A stretch of 64,000 nucleotides of DNA from Symsagittifera roscoffensis (taxonomy: Eukaryota; Xenacoelomorpha; Acoela; Convolutidae). The stretch spans positions 1 through 64,000 of the forward strand of contig NW_026971675.1 in assembly GCF_963678635.1 (NCBI RefSeq). The letters are read 5' to 3'. The notes beneath the pieces were generated by a model. The model was not told the DNA's origin, searched no databases, and worked only from the letters and a program-made list of their open reading frames with translations. Position numbers and translations under genes: made by a program. Shown one piece after another: positions 22,805-32,692 of this stretch. The stretch's first letter is position 1. Each line of letters begins with the position of its first letter.

Positions 22805-22975
22805 TAGTGTTTTTATGGCGCTCCTGGGTGTTTACGACATCAAGACTACGGAGTCGAACCCACTTGAGACAGCTTCGGGCTACATGCCCATTCTAGAGTA
22901 CCGGTGGTACGGTTCGACAGGAACGTGCAAACCTTCCGGTTGTACCGTGATAGCTTTTTAAGAAAACTCGAGAAA
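22805..22975 (+). other. Structured leader segment after the LTR, element C
   Basis: It shares its start (TAGTGTTTTTATGG...), CTCCTGGGTGTT, CATCA-GAC and the end ...TACCGTGAT-GCTTTTT with D 46459-46650, although the sequence between has diverged. A long-range pair GGTAC (22906) / GTACC (22942) encloses a GC-rich arm, and D pairs GGTA/TACC at the same place. It is likely a packaging or priming structure. Confidence 0.45.
22816..22830 (+). promoter_or_regulatory. Candidate primer-binding site, element C
   Basis: TGGCGCTCCTGGGTG lies 11 nt after the LTR end. D has TGGGCTCCTGGGTG 13 nt after its LTR. TGG plus conservation between diverged copies fits a tRNA primer site, but I cannot name the tRNA and the offset is larger than usual. 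Confidence 0.4.
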
Positions 22976-23039
22976 ACTTCCTGGTACGTTCTCCGTACGA
23001 GGCTTAGCTAACCGAGTAAAGGGGGGGCAACTAGGGGGA

Positions 23040-23130
23040 CAAAAACACGAGCAAAAAGACAAAAAGCAAAACAAAAACCAAAAAAGAATAGAAAAAGGAA
23101 CAAAAACCATAAAACGAAAAAAGACAGTGA
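23040..23130 (+). repeat. A-rich CAAAA tract in leader of C
   Basis: Runs of CAAAA/GAAAA span about 90 bp. D has an equivalent tract at 46741-46835. An unstructured A-rich leader is common before gag in retroelements. Confidence 0.6.
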
Positions 23131-23310
23131 CTTTGACCGCAGATTAGTTGGATCAAACCTTTGTATTAATTAAATAGTATACCCATACTGTTTTAAAAGT
23201 TCGATCGTTTCGATCAACCTAGCAATTTAACCCAGTAACCTTAATAAAGTGCCCGAGTGTGGGGCGTTGTCAAGGGTTTTCAGATAGCTTGGAACTTAGC
23301 TGGGCAACAA

Positions 23311-23495
23311 GGAGACTTGACTGGAAGAGGTGACCAGCCGAGTGGGAAAGTGGTTCAGGAGCACTTGAGCTGAACCAATAGGAGACTTGACTGGAAGAGG
23401 TGACCAGCCGAGTGGAAAAGTGGTTCAGGAGCACTTGAGCTGAACCAATAGGAGACTGGACTGGAAGAGGTGACCAGTCGAGTGGGAAAGTAGCA
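23311..23495 (+). repeat. 70-bp tandem repeat (2.6 copies) in leader of C
   Basis: Copies begin GGAGACTTGACTGG at 23311 and 23381, and at 23451 with one change. The third breaks off near 23495. Each contains GTGACCAGCCGAGTGG and GAGCACTTGAGCTG. No ORF is conserved here. Confidence 0.85.
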
Positions 23496-24364
23496 AAGAA
23501 GGATTTGGCAGTTCTCGAGTTCTCAAATTGGGCAGAAAGGGTATCGTTAAAATCCACATTACATTATAGGAGATAAGTGTAAAATTGGATAAGCGAAATC
23601 CCCTGGTTTTGAGGAACGTTTTTACTTAAGCAGGCCTGGAGACAGGTCTACGGTTTTCTCTTGAGAGTTTTAGCACCCGGCGCTTAAGGTAATTTTTAGG
23701 CTTAAGAAGGGGGGCTAAAAAGGGGGGAGGTTAGAAGGGGGGCTGGTTAGGTTAGAGGTTGGCGGTTGCAAATTGTAAAAAGGGGGGAAATTAGAGTAAC
23801 TAATTAGTCGACATCGTTGATTTAGTTTAATTAGTCATTAACACGGGTTGGTAATAATAGGTGGATATCGAAATTTAAACTCGAGTTAAGGAAGGTACCC
23901 TGGTCGGATTGGTAGGGCGGAACGGATATAGACAATTCTGGTGATACCCAATAAGATTATTAGTTGGGGGGAGGAAAACGCGTGGCAATTAGGCACCAGA
24001 CATTTTTTTCGACAAAAGGTAGACATTGGTCACCTTTGAATTTTAGGTGGGTTCATCTTTCTGTTTTTATTACTTTTTTTAGCTTGGATTTTTTGTTGCA
24101 TTTTGGTGAGGATTTGTGTTTAGTTTTTACACGAACAGGTGATCACAAGATAACTGCGCACAGGTTTTGGTTTCAAGTTACTGGGAACACTGAAATAGAG
24201 GGAACAAAAAAGAAATAAGAAAAAGGGGGTTCAGCATTTGGCCTTTAAGAGAGGGTTTCTGGGAAAATTTTACTAGACCTTGAGTGGTGGTACAAGGTAG
24301 AGTGAATCAAGAAGTCCCCATAACGAAGAAGAAAGAGGTCTCACCGCTCAGACACTTGTCAACA
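23496..24364 (+). other. Rest of leader of C, no gene recognised
   Basis: It has G-rich runs (AGAAGGGGGGCTGG and similar, 23700-23800) and T-rich runs. Short frames here resemble nothing and have no counterpart in D. Confidence 0.5.
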
Positions 24365-25155
24365 GTCTTGGGACAGTGGTCTTGGGACAGTGGTCTTGGG
24401 ACAAGGGTCTTGGGACAGTGGTCTTGGGACAGTGGTCTTGGGACAGTGGTCTTGGGACAGTGGTCTTGGGACAGTGGTCTTGGGACAGTGGTCTTGGGAC
24501 AGTGGTCTTGGGACAGTGGTCTTGGGACAGTGGTCTTGGGACAGGGGTCTTGGGACAGTGGTCTTGGGACAGTGGTCTTGGGACAGTGGTCTTGGGACAG
24601 TGGTCTTGGGACAGTGGTCTTGGGACAGTGGTCTTGGGACAGTGGTCTTGGGACAGTGGTCTTGGGACAGTGGTCTTGGGACAGGGGTCTTGGGACAGTG
24701 GTCTTGGGACAGTGGTCTTGGGACAGTAGTCTTGGGACACTAGCCTTGGGACACTAGCCTTGGGACAGTAGTCTTGGGACACTAGCCTTCGGACAGTAGT
24801 CTTGGGACAGTACTCTTGGGACAGTAGTCTTGGGACAGTAGCCTTGGGACAGTGGTCTTGGGACACTAGCTTTGGGACACTAGCCTTGGGACAGTAGTCT
24901 TGGGACAGTAGTCTTGGGACACTAGCCTTGGGACAGTGGTCTAAGGACAGTAGTCTTGGGGCACTAGCCTTGGGACAGTAGTGTTGGGACACTAGCCTTG
25001 GGACAGTGGCCCTGGGATAGTACTCTCGGGAAAAGGGTCTTGGGACACTGACGGAAAGTACCGGGACAGTACCGAACAGTCTTGGGACAGTAGAAAGAAG
25101 CCCGGGACGGTACAAAGAAGAGTAGGGACGGTAATTGGAAGTCTTGGGACGGTAA
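24365..25155 (+). repeat. 14-bp minisatellite (GTCTTGGGACAGTG) in gag leader of C
   Basis: About 26 almost perfect units run from 24365 to about 24730, then diverged units with ACTAGCC or AGTAGTC variants reach about 25155. 14 bp is not a multiple of three, so all frames on both strands stay open and create long artefactual ORFs. It lies some 250 bp upstream of the gag ATG. D has no such array at that place. Confidence 0.95.
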
Positions 25156-25407
25156 AAAAGAAATTGAAGTAAAATCACAAATAAGTGTTTTAAGACAGAA
25201 TTAAGACAGAACAAGACTAATCGGAACCCGGTACGGTTGAGACCACAATAAAGAAAGTTTCTCGAAAAGTTTTGAAAGAGAACTGGAACAAGGTTTTTAT
25301 CACGCTGTATATTTCTTTTTAATAATTTTTTCCACAAAAATTTTATTCTCAGATTAGAATTGTGTATAAAGTAATATTGTAAATAAGAGCACTTGTAAAT
25401 AGAAATA

Positions 25408-28400
25408 ATGAGACGGAGTAGGGTACCGGTGCTAGAAAAAAGTTCAAGTGGATCAAACACGAAAAATAACTCGTCGCTGCGCGGAACGACATCAAGGGGC
25501 CCAAGCAAAACAAAAGATAACTTTTCAGTTAGCATGGTCAGCACGAGGAGTAGCACCGAGAACAAGACGCGAGAAGATGCTAAAGACAAACAGGTGGAGC
25601 CCACAATCGAAATCGATCTAGAGACACCAGACCAGAGCGTAGATGAAGTGGAGAAGAAGACAACGGAATCCACACCGATGCCCCATACGGAAGATCAAAA
25701 TCCAAAAACCGTGGTGTTTTCGCCGATAGACGCGTTGGAAGACACAACAGGCAAAACCCGAGAAACGGTGAAAGACGACTCTCAAGTAAAGAAAACATTT
25801 TTTACAGAAAAGTTAGCAATGATGGTCGGAATGAAATCGAAAGACAACACGGCCGAAGAATCACAGACTGGAAGAGCACGAACATTTGGGACAGTGAGCA
25901 CGAAGGCGACAGAAGCCGACCCAAAGGATGAACAAGCCAGAACAGAAGAGGCAGCCGAAAACAAGACAACGACTGATCAAGAAACAGCTGCTCTTGAGCT
26001 TGGCGACCTGATGACAAAACTAAATCAGATCGACAAAAAACTAAAGTATAGGGAGGAAGATAGAGACTTAATAAGGAAAGAGTTAAAATACAACAAACAC
26101 GAGTATCTGGATAGTTATTTTAACCTGGCTAAGGCGACAGGCAAGAGACTCCAGCAGATGTCGGACAAGGTAGATGCCACCAATGAAGAACGAGATAAGA
26201 ACATCAAAAAAGATATGCAACAGTTGAAAAACCGATATGATGATGTCAACAGCCAATTAGGTAGCCTGGAAAAGAGAATGGATATAATGAACAGGAATCA
26301 GGCCGAAAGTTCGTGTGCAATACAGGCGAAATTGGATGCAATCTTGAGAAATTCTACCTCACAAGAAAGACCGGCAGCGGATCGCACGCAAGGCACCAGA
26401 GTTGACTTCGTGGAACCACAAAGGAACAAACGGCAATCGACACCGTTGCCCTTAAACCGGGATGCGGTAACCATAGCACCAACGGCTGCTAAAACAATCA
26501 TGAAAAATGGAGCATTAAACACAATGAGTGGCCCGGGGGACTCAACAGCTAACAGCAACGCAGGTCCGGATGCCATGACGTGGGCAAGCACTTGGGAGAT
26601 GATGAACAGGACTCTAGAGGCCTTCGCCACGAGGAACACTGACTCGAGCAATAGGAGAGACGGAAAATCAAGAAAAACTTTCAAGATGCCAAAAGAATTT
26701 AAAGACGACTCTGATGGATGCATCGACACTTGGGTAGAAGTGATGAGATTACACCTAGAGCAAGATAACTTAAATGATGAAAGACAAGCATGCACAGCCA
26801 TACTCAGCAACTTAGAAGGCACGGCAATAAAATGCGTGGTTGCAAAGAAAGAAGAAGAACGCGATACCGCGGACAAGATCTTCGAAATATTGCTGAATCG
26901 ATTCGGGTCAGGCATGAAGGGTCACCAAGCGATGATGGGATTTGAAAAGAGAAGGCAGAGGAACGACGAGTCAATTGATCGGTTCCTAGATGACCTCGAG
27001 AGCTTGAGAAGAAGGAGTGACCCAGAGGAGTCGACAAACAGAAGAAACTTTAACATTGCCTCGAAGTTCATTGATGGGGTAAAAAGTGATGACTTAAGAA
27101 CAATGTTAGCAACATACTACACATTGTTGAAAGACAGCGCACCAACCCCAGAAGAAATGAGACAGAAATCAAGGGAATACATGCTGATGAAGCCCAAGAA
27201 ATACTCATATTCAGAAAACAGGAACACGCATGGGGGAGGCCAACCCCAGAGGTCATCATGGTACAAGCCTAGAGATGATATGGACAAGCGCAGATCATGC
27301 GCCAACTGCGGGTCGGCGGATCACCACGTGGCTGACTGCACAACATACAAACAAGGCATGAAGAGCCTAGGATACGCACCGGATGAGGAGGACAAGAGCC
27401 AGATGGAGGAACACGAGTACTATAGTGGCTTAATAATCAAGATAGGCGCAAGATGCTTCTTCTGTAACCAGGTGGGGCACTTCGGAATGGATTGTCCCTT
27501 GTTCTGGGAAGCGGTCAAGGACCAGAGTCACCCCAAACACAAGTTGGCATTAGTGGCGGTGCAGAATCAGCGGAATAGACAAAACGAGTTTGAATCTAGG
27601 AACTTCGGAGCACCAAGCACGGAATTGCCGACGAAAACAGTGAAAGCTGTAACACATGTTAATGGTGCGATAGAATCCGCGGCCGGGAACTCTCTAGAGA
27701 TAAATTATGAGAAAGCGGCGACGGAAGCAATTGCCAAAGTGAAACAGGATCTGACTGCGAAAGAAATAGAGCAACGACTAAAGCTGGAGATCGAAAGACA
27801 GAATTTCAAAGAAGCATTAACCGGATCAAACCCAACACCAGAGGCTGTACCGGGCTCAATAAAGACCGGGAATTGTAACACTGTAAAAATGGTGACGGGA
27901 AAGCCATTCGGCATATCGAAAATCGGGGCTAGAATAATGTCGATAATCACAGTGGGCGGCCACGAGGTAACCAGAAACTTGAGCGAACCGAGCGACCAGA
28001 CAATAATGCACATTGACGTGTACGCAGATTACTTGAGTTGCATAAGCCCACAAACGACTTCTAGAGCGCTGAGAGCACTACTCACGAGAGGGGGCAGTAA
28101 GTCGGTACGTGTTGACAACAGGTATACTGAAGCTTATGGTCCACACGAGGTGATGCTAAATATAGATGGAATAAACATCTATACCAAGACAATGATAACA
28201 TGTGACGAAGACCTAATTGGGCAAATCTACGTAGGGAAAGAAGAGTTGAAAGTGAGATCAATTGGACACTGCGCCATGCTTGAGGAAGATGCGATGCACA
28301 TCGGGACAGAGGCAGATGTGACAGGGCACGTGCTAGACATAAGTGGCAAAAAGACTCAGTTACGTGGGTTACTTGATACGGGAGCAGTCTTGAGCATCAT

Positions 28401-28419
28401 ACCAATCGAAACTTGGTAA
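25408..28419 (+). CDS. gag: Gag polyprotein with start of protease (element C)
   Basis: A 1003-residue frame, long for Ty3-type gag. N-terminal 190 residues are basic then acidic and low complexity. A coiled coil spans about 195-315, and a Ty3-like capsid about 420-575 (FKDDSDGCIDTWVEVM, GFEKRRQRNDESIDRFL). There are two CX2CX4HX4C zinc knuckles, at 631 (CANCGSADHHVADC) and 683 (CFFCNQVGHFGMDC). A long Glu/Lys region follows, then the protease motif LLDTGA with the catalytic Asp near residue 990. Gag forms the particle and packages RNA. The frame ends at TAA 28417, inside protease. The next frame (28423) is in the same register and D has no stop there, so this is a disabling mutation. The start ATG follows an AT-rich stretch; no earlier ATG fits. 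Confidence 0.9.
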   Translation: MRRSRVPVLEKSSSGSNTKNNSSLRGTTSRGPSKTKDNFSVSMVSTRSSTENKTREDAKDKQVEPTIEIDLETPDQSVDEVEKKTTESTPMPHTEDQNPKTVVFSPIDALEDTTGKTRETVKDDSQVKKTFFTEKLAMMVGMKSKDNTAEESQTGRARTFGTVSTKATEADPKDEQARTEEAAENKTTTDQETAALELGDLMTKLNQIDKKLKYREEDRDLIRKELKYNKHEYLDSYFNLAKATGKRLQQMSDKVDATNEERDKNIKKDMQQLKNRYDDVNSQLGSLEKRMDIMNRNQAESSCAIQAKLDAILRNSTSQERPAADRTQGTRVDFVEPQRNKRQSTPLPLNRDAVTIAPTAAKTIMKNGALNTMSGPGDSTANSNAGPDAMTWASTWEMMNRTLEAFATRNTDSSNRRDGKSRKTFKMPKEFKDDSDGCIDTWVEVMRLHLEQDNLNDERQACTAILSNLEGTAIKCVVAKKEEERDTADKIFEILLNRFGSGMKGHQAMMGFEKRRQRNDESIDRFLDDLESLRRRSDPEESTNRRNFNIASKFIDGVKSDDLRTMLATYYTLLKDSAPTPEEMRQKSREYMLMKPKKYSYSENRNTHGGGQPQRSSWYKPRDDMDKRRSCANCGSADHHVADCTTYKQGMKSLGYAPDEEDKSQMEEHEYYSGLIIKIGARCFFCNQVGHFGMDCPLFWEAVKDQSHPKHKLALVAVQNQRNRQNEFESRNFGAPSTELPTKTVKAVTHVNGAIESAAGNSLEINYEKAATEAIAKVKQDLTAKEIEQRLKLEIERQNFKEALTGSNPTPEAVPGSIKTGNCNTVKMVTGKPFGISKIGARIMSIITVGGHEVTRNLSEPSDQTIMHIDVYADYLSCISPQTTSRALRALLTRGGSKSVRVDNRYTEAYGPHEVMLNIDGINIYTKTMITCDEDLIGQIYVGKEELKVRSIGHCAMLEEDAMHIGTEADVTGHVLDISGKKTQLRGLLDTGAVLSIIPIETW

Positions 28420-28422
28420 CGG

Positions 28423-28770
28423 ATGGGCTTTGACAAGGGTGATTTGATAGATTCGAGGATACGGCTGTCAGCTGCAAACAAAGGGGCCCTTCGGGTGCTG
28501 GGCAGGACGCCAATAATAGCCCTCAATTTCGGGGAACGTAACCTGTGGATGAGCTTCATCGTGGTAGAAAACCTAGATGAATCTGACCAATTCATTTTGG
28601 GCAGAGACTTCATCAGGAATTTCGACGTAACGATTGATCTAAATAACGCAATGTTCAGGATACGGAACCCGGATAGGAGGTACGCAATCAAACCGGTAAA
28701 TTTAGTAATGGCAAATGAAAACAAAGCACCGGTATTCTTGAGTAGGAGGGTGAGGCCAAAAGCGGCATGA
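28423..28770 (+). pseudogene. pol: Protease C-terminal part (element C)
   Basis: Same frame as gag, after the TAA. The sequence (LGRTPIIALNFG, LWMSFIVVENLD, QFILGRDFIRNFDV) is the second half of a retropepsin-like aspartic protease, with the ILGRDF motif typical of Ty3-type proteases. A shift near 28760 ends it, and RT-side sequence continues in frame 2. D reads straight through this place. Confidence 0.8.
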
Positions 28771-28786
28771 AGCTGCAATCGTAGGC

Positions 28787-30256
28787 TTGAGGATGAAAAA
28801 TTACAATGAACTAAGTGACAACAAGCAAGTGTGTATAGTTTCGAATCCTAATAGTCAAAGTGCTGCTGTTTTAGGAAGATCCTTCTCGATAACGAAGAGC
28901 GGCCTCTGCGTCGGTGTCTTGTTGAATACCCTTGATATACCGATCACGATACAGAGAGGGAGGAAACTGGGATATGCTTTACCGGTTAAAACTCGATATG
29001 AAACGATCGAGAACTCAAAACAAAATGAAGTTGTTGATTGTCCCAATCATAGGGACAAAATTTGTATCTTGAGACGATTGCAGAGAATAAAAGATTCTTC
29101 AGGTCTTATTAAATCACTTAAGTCAGAAACGGATGATGGGCTGTCGAGCTGTTCGAACTTTCCAGAGCGACCCACACTAGATGAAATGCAAACTGATAAA
29201 CCGGTTCTGCCGGAGATTGAACATTTGAGGGGCAAACTGAAAGATGAACAGCTCGAAGCCATCAAGGACGTACTAGAGCGGAACGAGGAAGTTTTTTCGA
29301 GGCATAAGGCGGATATCGGGTGTTGTAATTTTGTTGAGCTTGAAATAGAAATTGAGGAAAACGCGGTACCACACAGGGAGGGGGCGAGGCGCATGACCCC
29401 ACACAAATCGGACGCGTGTAGGAAAGAAATCGAGACGTTATTAGAGTATGACATGATAGAACCATCCAAGTCACCGTGGGCGTGTGGAGTAGTGATGGCC
29501 AAAAAGAAAGGCGACCAGTTGAGGTTTTGTTGTGACTTTCGATACCTGAACTCCGTCACGGTGAAGGATGCCTATCCCATACCTAGGATTGATGAGAGCC
29601 TCTCGAAGTTAGGTGATGCAAAATTTTTTACGACTCTTGATTTAGGCTCGGCCTTTTGGCAGGTACCATTAAGGAAGCAGGACAGGGACAAGACAGGGTT
29701 TGCCTGCGAGTTGGGTCTGTTTCTATGGAAACGGATGCCGTTTGGACTTTGCAATGCCACAGCCACGTTTCAGCGGTTGATGGCACACGCGCTGATAGGC
29801 GCGACGAAGAAGTATGGCAATCTGGTAATGAGCTACGTGGATGACGTGGTAATAGCGACGCCCCCACTGGAAGACCACATTGAGAGACTTGACAAAGTGT
29901 TTGCATGCATGAAAAGGTCGGGGTTAAAGTGTAAACCATCAAAGTGCGAGATACTCAAGGACTCAATAAAATACTTGGGCAGGATGGTAGACAAGCACGG
30001 CATCAGACCTGATCCGGACGCCGTAGAAGCAGTCCTAACCTGGAGATCACCGAAGACAAAACACCAGTTGATGAGCTTCCTGGGTTTCGCTAACTATTAT
30101 AGAGAGTTCATCAAAGGCTATGCGGACAAGGTATACCCGATGCAACAATTAATGAGACACAAGGGCAAGAAGTTCACGTGGAACAACGCAGCAGAAGAGT
30201 CATTCCAGAGAATAAAGAAAGAGCTATGTGAGGCACCAGTACTGTATGCCGACTGA
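28787..30256 (+). CDS. pol: Reverse transcriptase (element C)
   Basis: The Ty3-type RT core has blocks PHREGARRMTPHKSDACRKE (priming region), KKKGDQLRFCCDFRYLNSVT, DLGSAFWQVPL, RMPFGLCNATATFQRLM and the catalytic YVDD at residues 350-353. The connection follows (FLGFANYYREFIKGYADKVYPM). It copies the RNA genome to DNA. It is shifted relative to gag-protease by one indel near 28760. It breaks at about 30243, where the frame shifts at the start of RNase H and a TAA lies near 30324. Confidence 0.93.
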   Translation: MRMKNYNELSDNKQVCIVSNPNSQSAAVLGRSFSITKSGLCVGVLLNTLDIPITIQRGRKLGYALPVKTRYETIENSKQNEVVDCPNHRDKICILRRLQRIKDSSGLIKSLKSETDDGLSSCSNFPERPTLDEMQTDKPVLPEIEHLRGKLKDEQLEAIKDVLERNEEVFSRHKADIGCCNFVELEIEIEENAVPHREGARRMTPHKSDACRKEIETLLEYDMIEPSKSPWACGVVMAKKKGDQLRFCCDFRYLNSVTVKDAYPIPRIDESLSKLGDAKFFTTLDLGSAFWQVPLRKQDRDKTGFACELGLFLWKRMPFGLCNATATFQRLMAHALIGATKKYGNLVMSYVDDVVIATPPLEDHIERLDKVFACMKRSGLKCKPSKCEILKDSIKYLGRMVDKHGIRPDPDAVEAVLTWRSPKTKHQLMSFLGFANYYREFIKGYADKVYPMQQLMRHKGKKFTWNNAAEESFQRIKKELCEAPVLYAD

Positions 30257-30257
30257 G

Positions 30258-31154
30258 AAAAGGATGTACGTGCTGGACACGGATACGTCGGTAGTCAAGA
30301 TTTCTGGAATTCTCCATCAAGAATAAGAATGGAATGGGATGACAGTCTTGAGACCAATAGCGTACGGGAGCAAAGTCCTGAGTGACACGGAAATGAAGTA
30401 CGGAGTCCCGAAAGCAGAGATGTTCGCGGTGGTTACCTTTGTCGAGAAATACAGGGCATACCTGGGCAGTGAGCCATTCAAGTTGCGAGTCGACAACCGA
30501 GCACTGAGCTGGCTGAAAACTTACTCAATGGACCAAAGTTACATTGGGAGGTGGATAGTTCGCCTGGACGGATACAACATGATAATTGAGCATAGAACAC
30601 GAGATAAGCATCAGAATGCCGACAGCTTGAGTAAGAAGACGGAGTTCTATGAGAGACAAGAGCAAAGAGAGGCAGACAGACCTGAAATCAAAGATGGCTT
30701 CTCCTTCATGGACAAGGAAACGTACGACAGTCTTCCACTCACGAGATGGCTGGACAAATTAGGCAAACCGATTGAAGATCATCCTGAATTACCTAAAGAA
30801 CCTCCAGAAAAGACCATCTTGAAGAAGAGCAGAAGGATTCCGATAGAGATAATACTCAAGTCGAAGATCGTGAGGGAGACGCTCAAGGCAAAAGGCTATG
30901 ATCTTAACCAGGTAGAAGCGGGAACTGCACAGATAGATAATGCCTTAATGAGGTTGCTCGAGAAACTATCAGATGATAAGCCCGTGATCCAAGAGAGGGG
31001 TCAAGAGGAACCGGAAGTCACTATACTTCGGAGAAAAGAAACAGTGAACAATACTGACTCCTCAAGAGGAAACGTCACTGACAGCAAAGATGTCGTGCGG
31101 TCACTAGTTGACAAAATCCCCGAAAACATTCTGGCTGGAGCAGACCAAGGTTAG
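30258..31154 (+). pseudogene. pol: RNase H and first part of the linker (element C)
   Basis: RNase H motifs are YVLDTD (frame before 30339), the Glu of MKYGVPKAEMF and the Asp of LRVDNRALSWL, ending DKHQNADSLSKK. It removes RNA from the RNA:DNA hybrid. The first Asp motif is separated from the rest by the shift near 30243 and the TAA near 30324. A Lys/Glu-rich linker follows (from about 30640) with no known domain. A shift near 31140 moves into the frame starting 31108. Confidence 0.85.
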
Positions 31155-31794
31155 GAAAAGGAAAGTGACGTTCAAAGAAGATACTGAACACCTGGGACTA
31201 GGTCAAGAGTCCGGGGAGTGGCCCACAGTGGAAGAAGATGCTGAAGAAGAAAAATTGTCCAGGGAGTGCGAAAAGTGGGATGAAGATTCGGAGAAGAGCA
31301 GCGATGACCAAGATAGTCTATGCATGATACTGGCGGAAGAGAAGACAAGGCACCACGACAGGGAGTTACAGACGGATCCATCTTCAGGAACGTACAATCT
31401 GGACATACAGGAGATACGAGGTGGTGAGGAACTTGAGAAGATTGCGGTTTCAAGGAAGCCATTCAGGGATTTATCATGCAACTCAAACGTCAGAACGAAT
31501 CTGGTGCCAGAAGATGATATAAAAATTGTGAAAAAGATGATTTGCGTGAAGCTGAGTGATGACATCCACAACCCTGGTGAGATGAATGGACAGATCATGG
31601 CGCTAAAAGAGCATATCAAGGCGAGATACAGGCTGTCAGACCTAATAAGAGTCCAAAAGAATGACAAAATGACAAGTAACCTCTCCAAATGGATCCAGTC
31701 GGGGGTCAAGGAGAAGGGGGAACTCGAGGAAGACAGCTACAAGATCTTGAGCCAATTCTGCAAAGAGAAGAAAGAATTACTCTATCACAGCTGA
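31108..31794 (+). CDS. pol: Acidic linker between RNase H and integrase (element C)
   Basis: This part of pol is rich in Glu, Asp and Ser (EDAEEEK, SEKSSDDQDS). With 30640-31140 it makes a spacer of about 370 codons between RNase H and integrase, much longer than the usual short connector. It ends in a conserved segment (KARYRLSDLIRVQ) that D also keeps, so this end may be a small fold preceding the zinc-binding domain. It is coded in the wrong frame relative to its neighbours because of single indels. Confidence 0.6.
   Translation: MTKSPKTFWLEQTKVRKRKVTFKEDTEHLGLGQESGEWPTVEEDAEEEKLSRECEKWDEDSEKSSDDQDSLCMILAEEKTRHHDRELQTDPSSGTYNLDIQEIRGGEELEKIAVSRKPFRDLSCNSNVRTNLVPEDDIKIVKKMICVKLSDDIHNPGEMNGQIMALKEHIKARYRLSDLIRVQKNDKMTSNLSKWIQSGVKEKGELEEDSYKILSQFCKEKKELLYHS
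31209..31219 (+). promoter_or_regulatory. Internal copy of the polypurine tract in linker (element C)
   Basis: GTCCGGGGAGT is identical to the first 11 bases of the 3' polypurine tract at 43606. D has two such copies in its linker, at 57610 and 57676. It might act as an extra plus-strand primer. Confidence 0.4.
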
Positions 31795-31798
31795 TGGG

Positions 31799-32692
31799 GT
31801 GGTAGCATGCAAGAGGAAAGATGAGGATAAGATATTACACAGACACAACCTCATCATACTACCACAATTGTATCAAACGGAGGTGCTTTTCAGATCGCAC
31901 GACCAGATGGGGCACCAGGGGATAGATAAAGTACAACAAAGGATACTTCACAGGTTTGATTGGCCAGGAATGAGAAAAGCTTGCGAGAGATGGGTGAATG
32001 CCTGCCTGGCATGCCTTCAGGTAAAAGACCCAAGGAAGATGAAGTTTCCCCTCAAGTCCGTCGAGAGCTCAGAGTTCAATGAAGTGGTGCAGATAGACCA
32101 TCAAAAAATCTGCATGACGGAGTCGGGATATAATCAGATACTGGTTATAATAGATCACTTCACAAAGTTGGCGGAAGCGGTTCCGTGCCAGACAGCCTCG
32201 GCCGAGGAGACATGTGATCATCTGATAACGCATTGGATATTGCGGTATGGTTGTCCAATGACTTTCCAGTCGGACAACGGCAAAGCTTTTGTGGGGGACT
32301 TGACAAAAGAATTGATGAGGAGATCACACATTGCTCAAGCACACTCAACAACCTACCATCCACAGACCAACGGGTTGGTAGAGAGACAGAACAGGACACT
32401 GGTCAACATGTTAAGGGTGTACTGCTCAAGATACATGACGGACTGGGATAAATACCTGCCACAGGTAGTAGGGGCCTACAACAGTACACAGCACTCAACG
32501 ACGGGCATCAGTCCCTTCATGATGTTGACGGGCAGGGAGAGAGCAAGGCCCCTGACATTCTTTTACCCGGAATACGAAGGGAAAAGGACGTCGCCTCAGG
32601 CATACGTGAAAGAAGCGATCAAAAATCAACAGGAGTTAAACGAGCAGGAGGAACACGGCGCAAGCGCAAATGAGGCAACGCAGAAAATATGA
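31799..32692 (+). CDS. pol: Integrase, zinc-binding and catalytic domains (element C)
   Basis: The H2C2 module has H34, H39, C69 and C72, followed by an RNase-H-like core with D100 (QIDHQK), D159 (QSDNGK) and E195 (VERQNR), that is a D,D-35-E spacing. It joins element DNA to the chromosome. The first codon is GTG because the true protein enters from the upstream frame. A shift near 31770 separates them. It ends with a shift near 32680, after which the tail runs in the next frame. Confidence 0.93.
   Translation: MVACKRKDEDKILHRHNLIILPQLYQTEVLFRSHDQMGHQGIDKVQQRILHRFDWPGMRKACERWVNACLACLQVKDPRKMKFPLKSVESSEFNEVVQIDHQKICMTESGYNQILVIIDHFTKLAEAVPCQTASAEETCDHLITHWILRYGCPMTFQSDNGKAFVGDLTKELMRRSHIAQAHSTTYHPQTNGLVERQNRTLVNMLRVYCSRYMTDWDKYLPQVVGAYNSTQHSTTGISPFMMLTGRERARPLTFFYPEYEGKRTSPQAYVKEAIKNQQELNEQEEHGASANEATQKI

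Noticed and set aside
22846-22866. tRNA-like T-arm on the minus strand (GGGTTCGACTCC) after the C LTR
   Set aside because: No acceptor stem, anticodon arm or D-arm fits around it, and D does not keep it. Treated as part of the leader structure.
24348-25673. Long ORFs on both strands over the minisatellite (441 aa minus strand, 157 aa plus strand)
   Set aside because: The 14-bp unit has no stop in any frame, so frames stay open by chance. They start or end in unrelated sequence and D has no counterpart.
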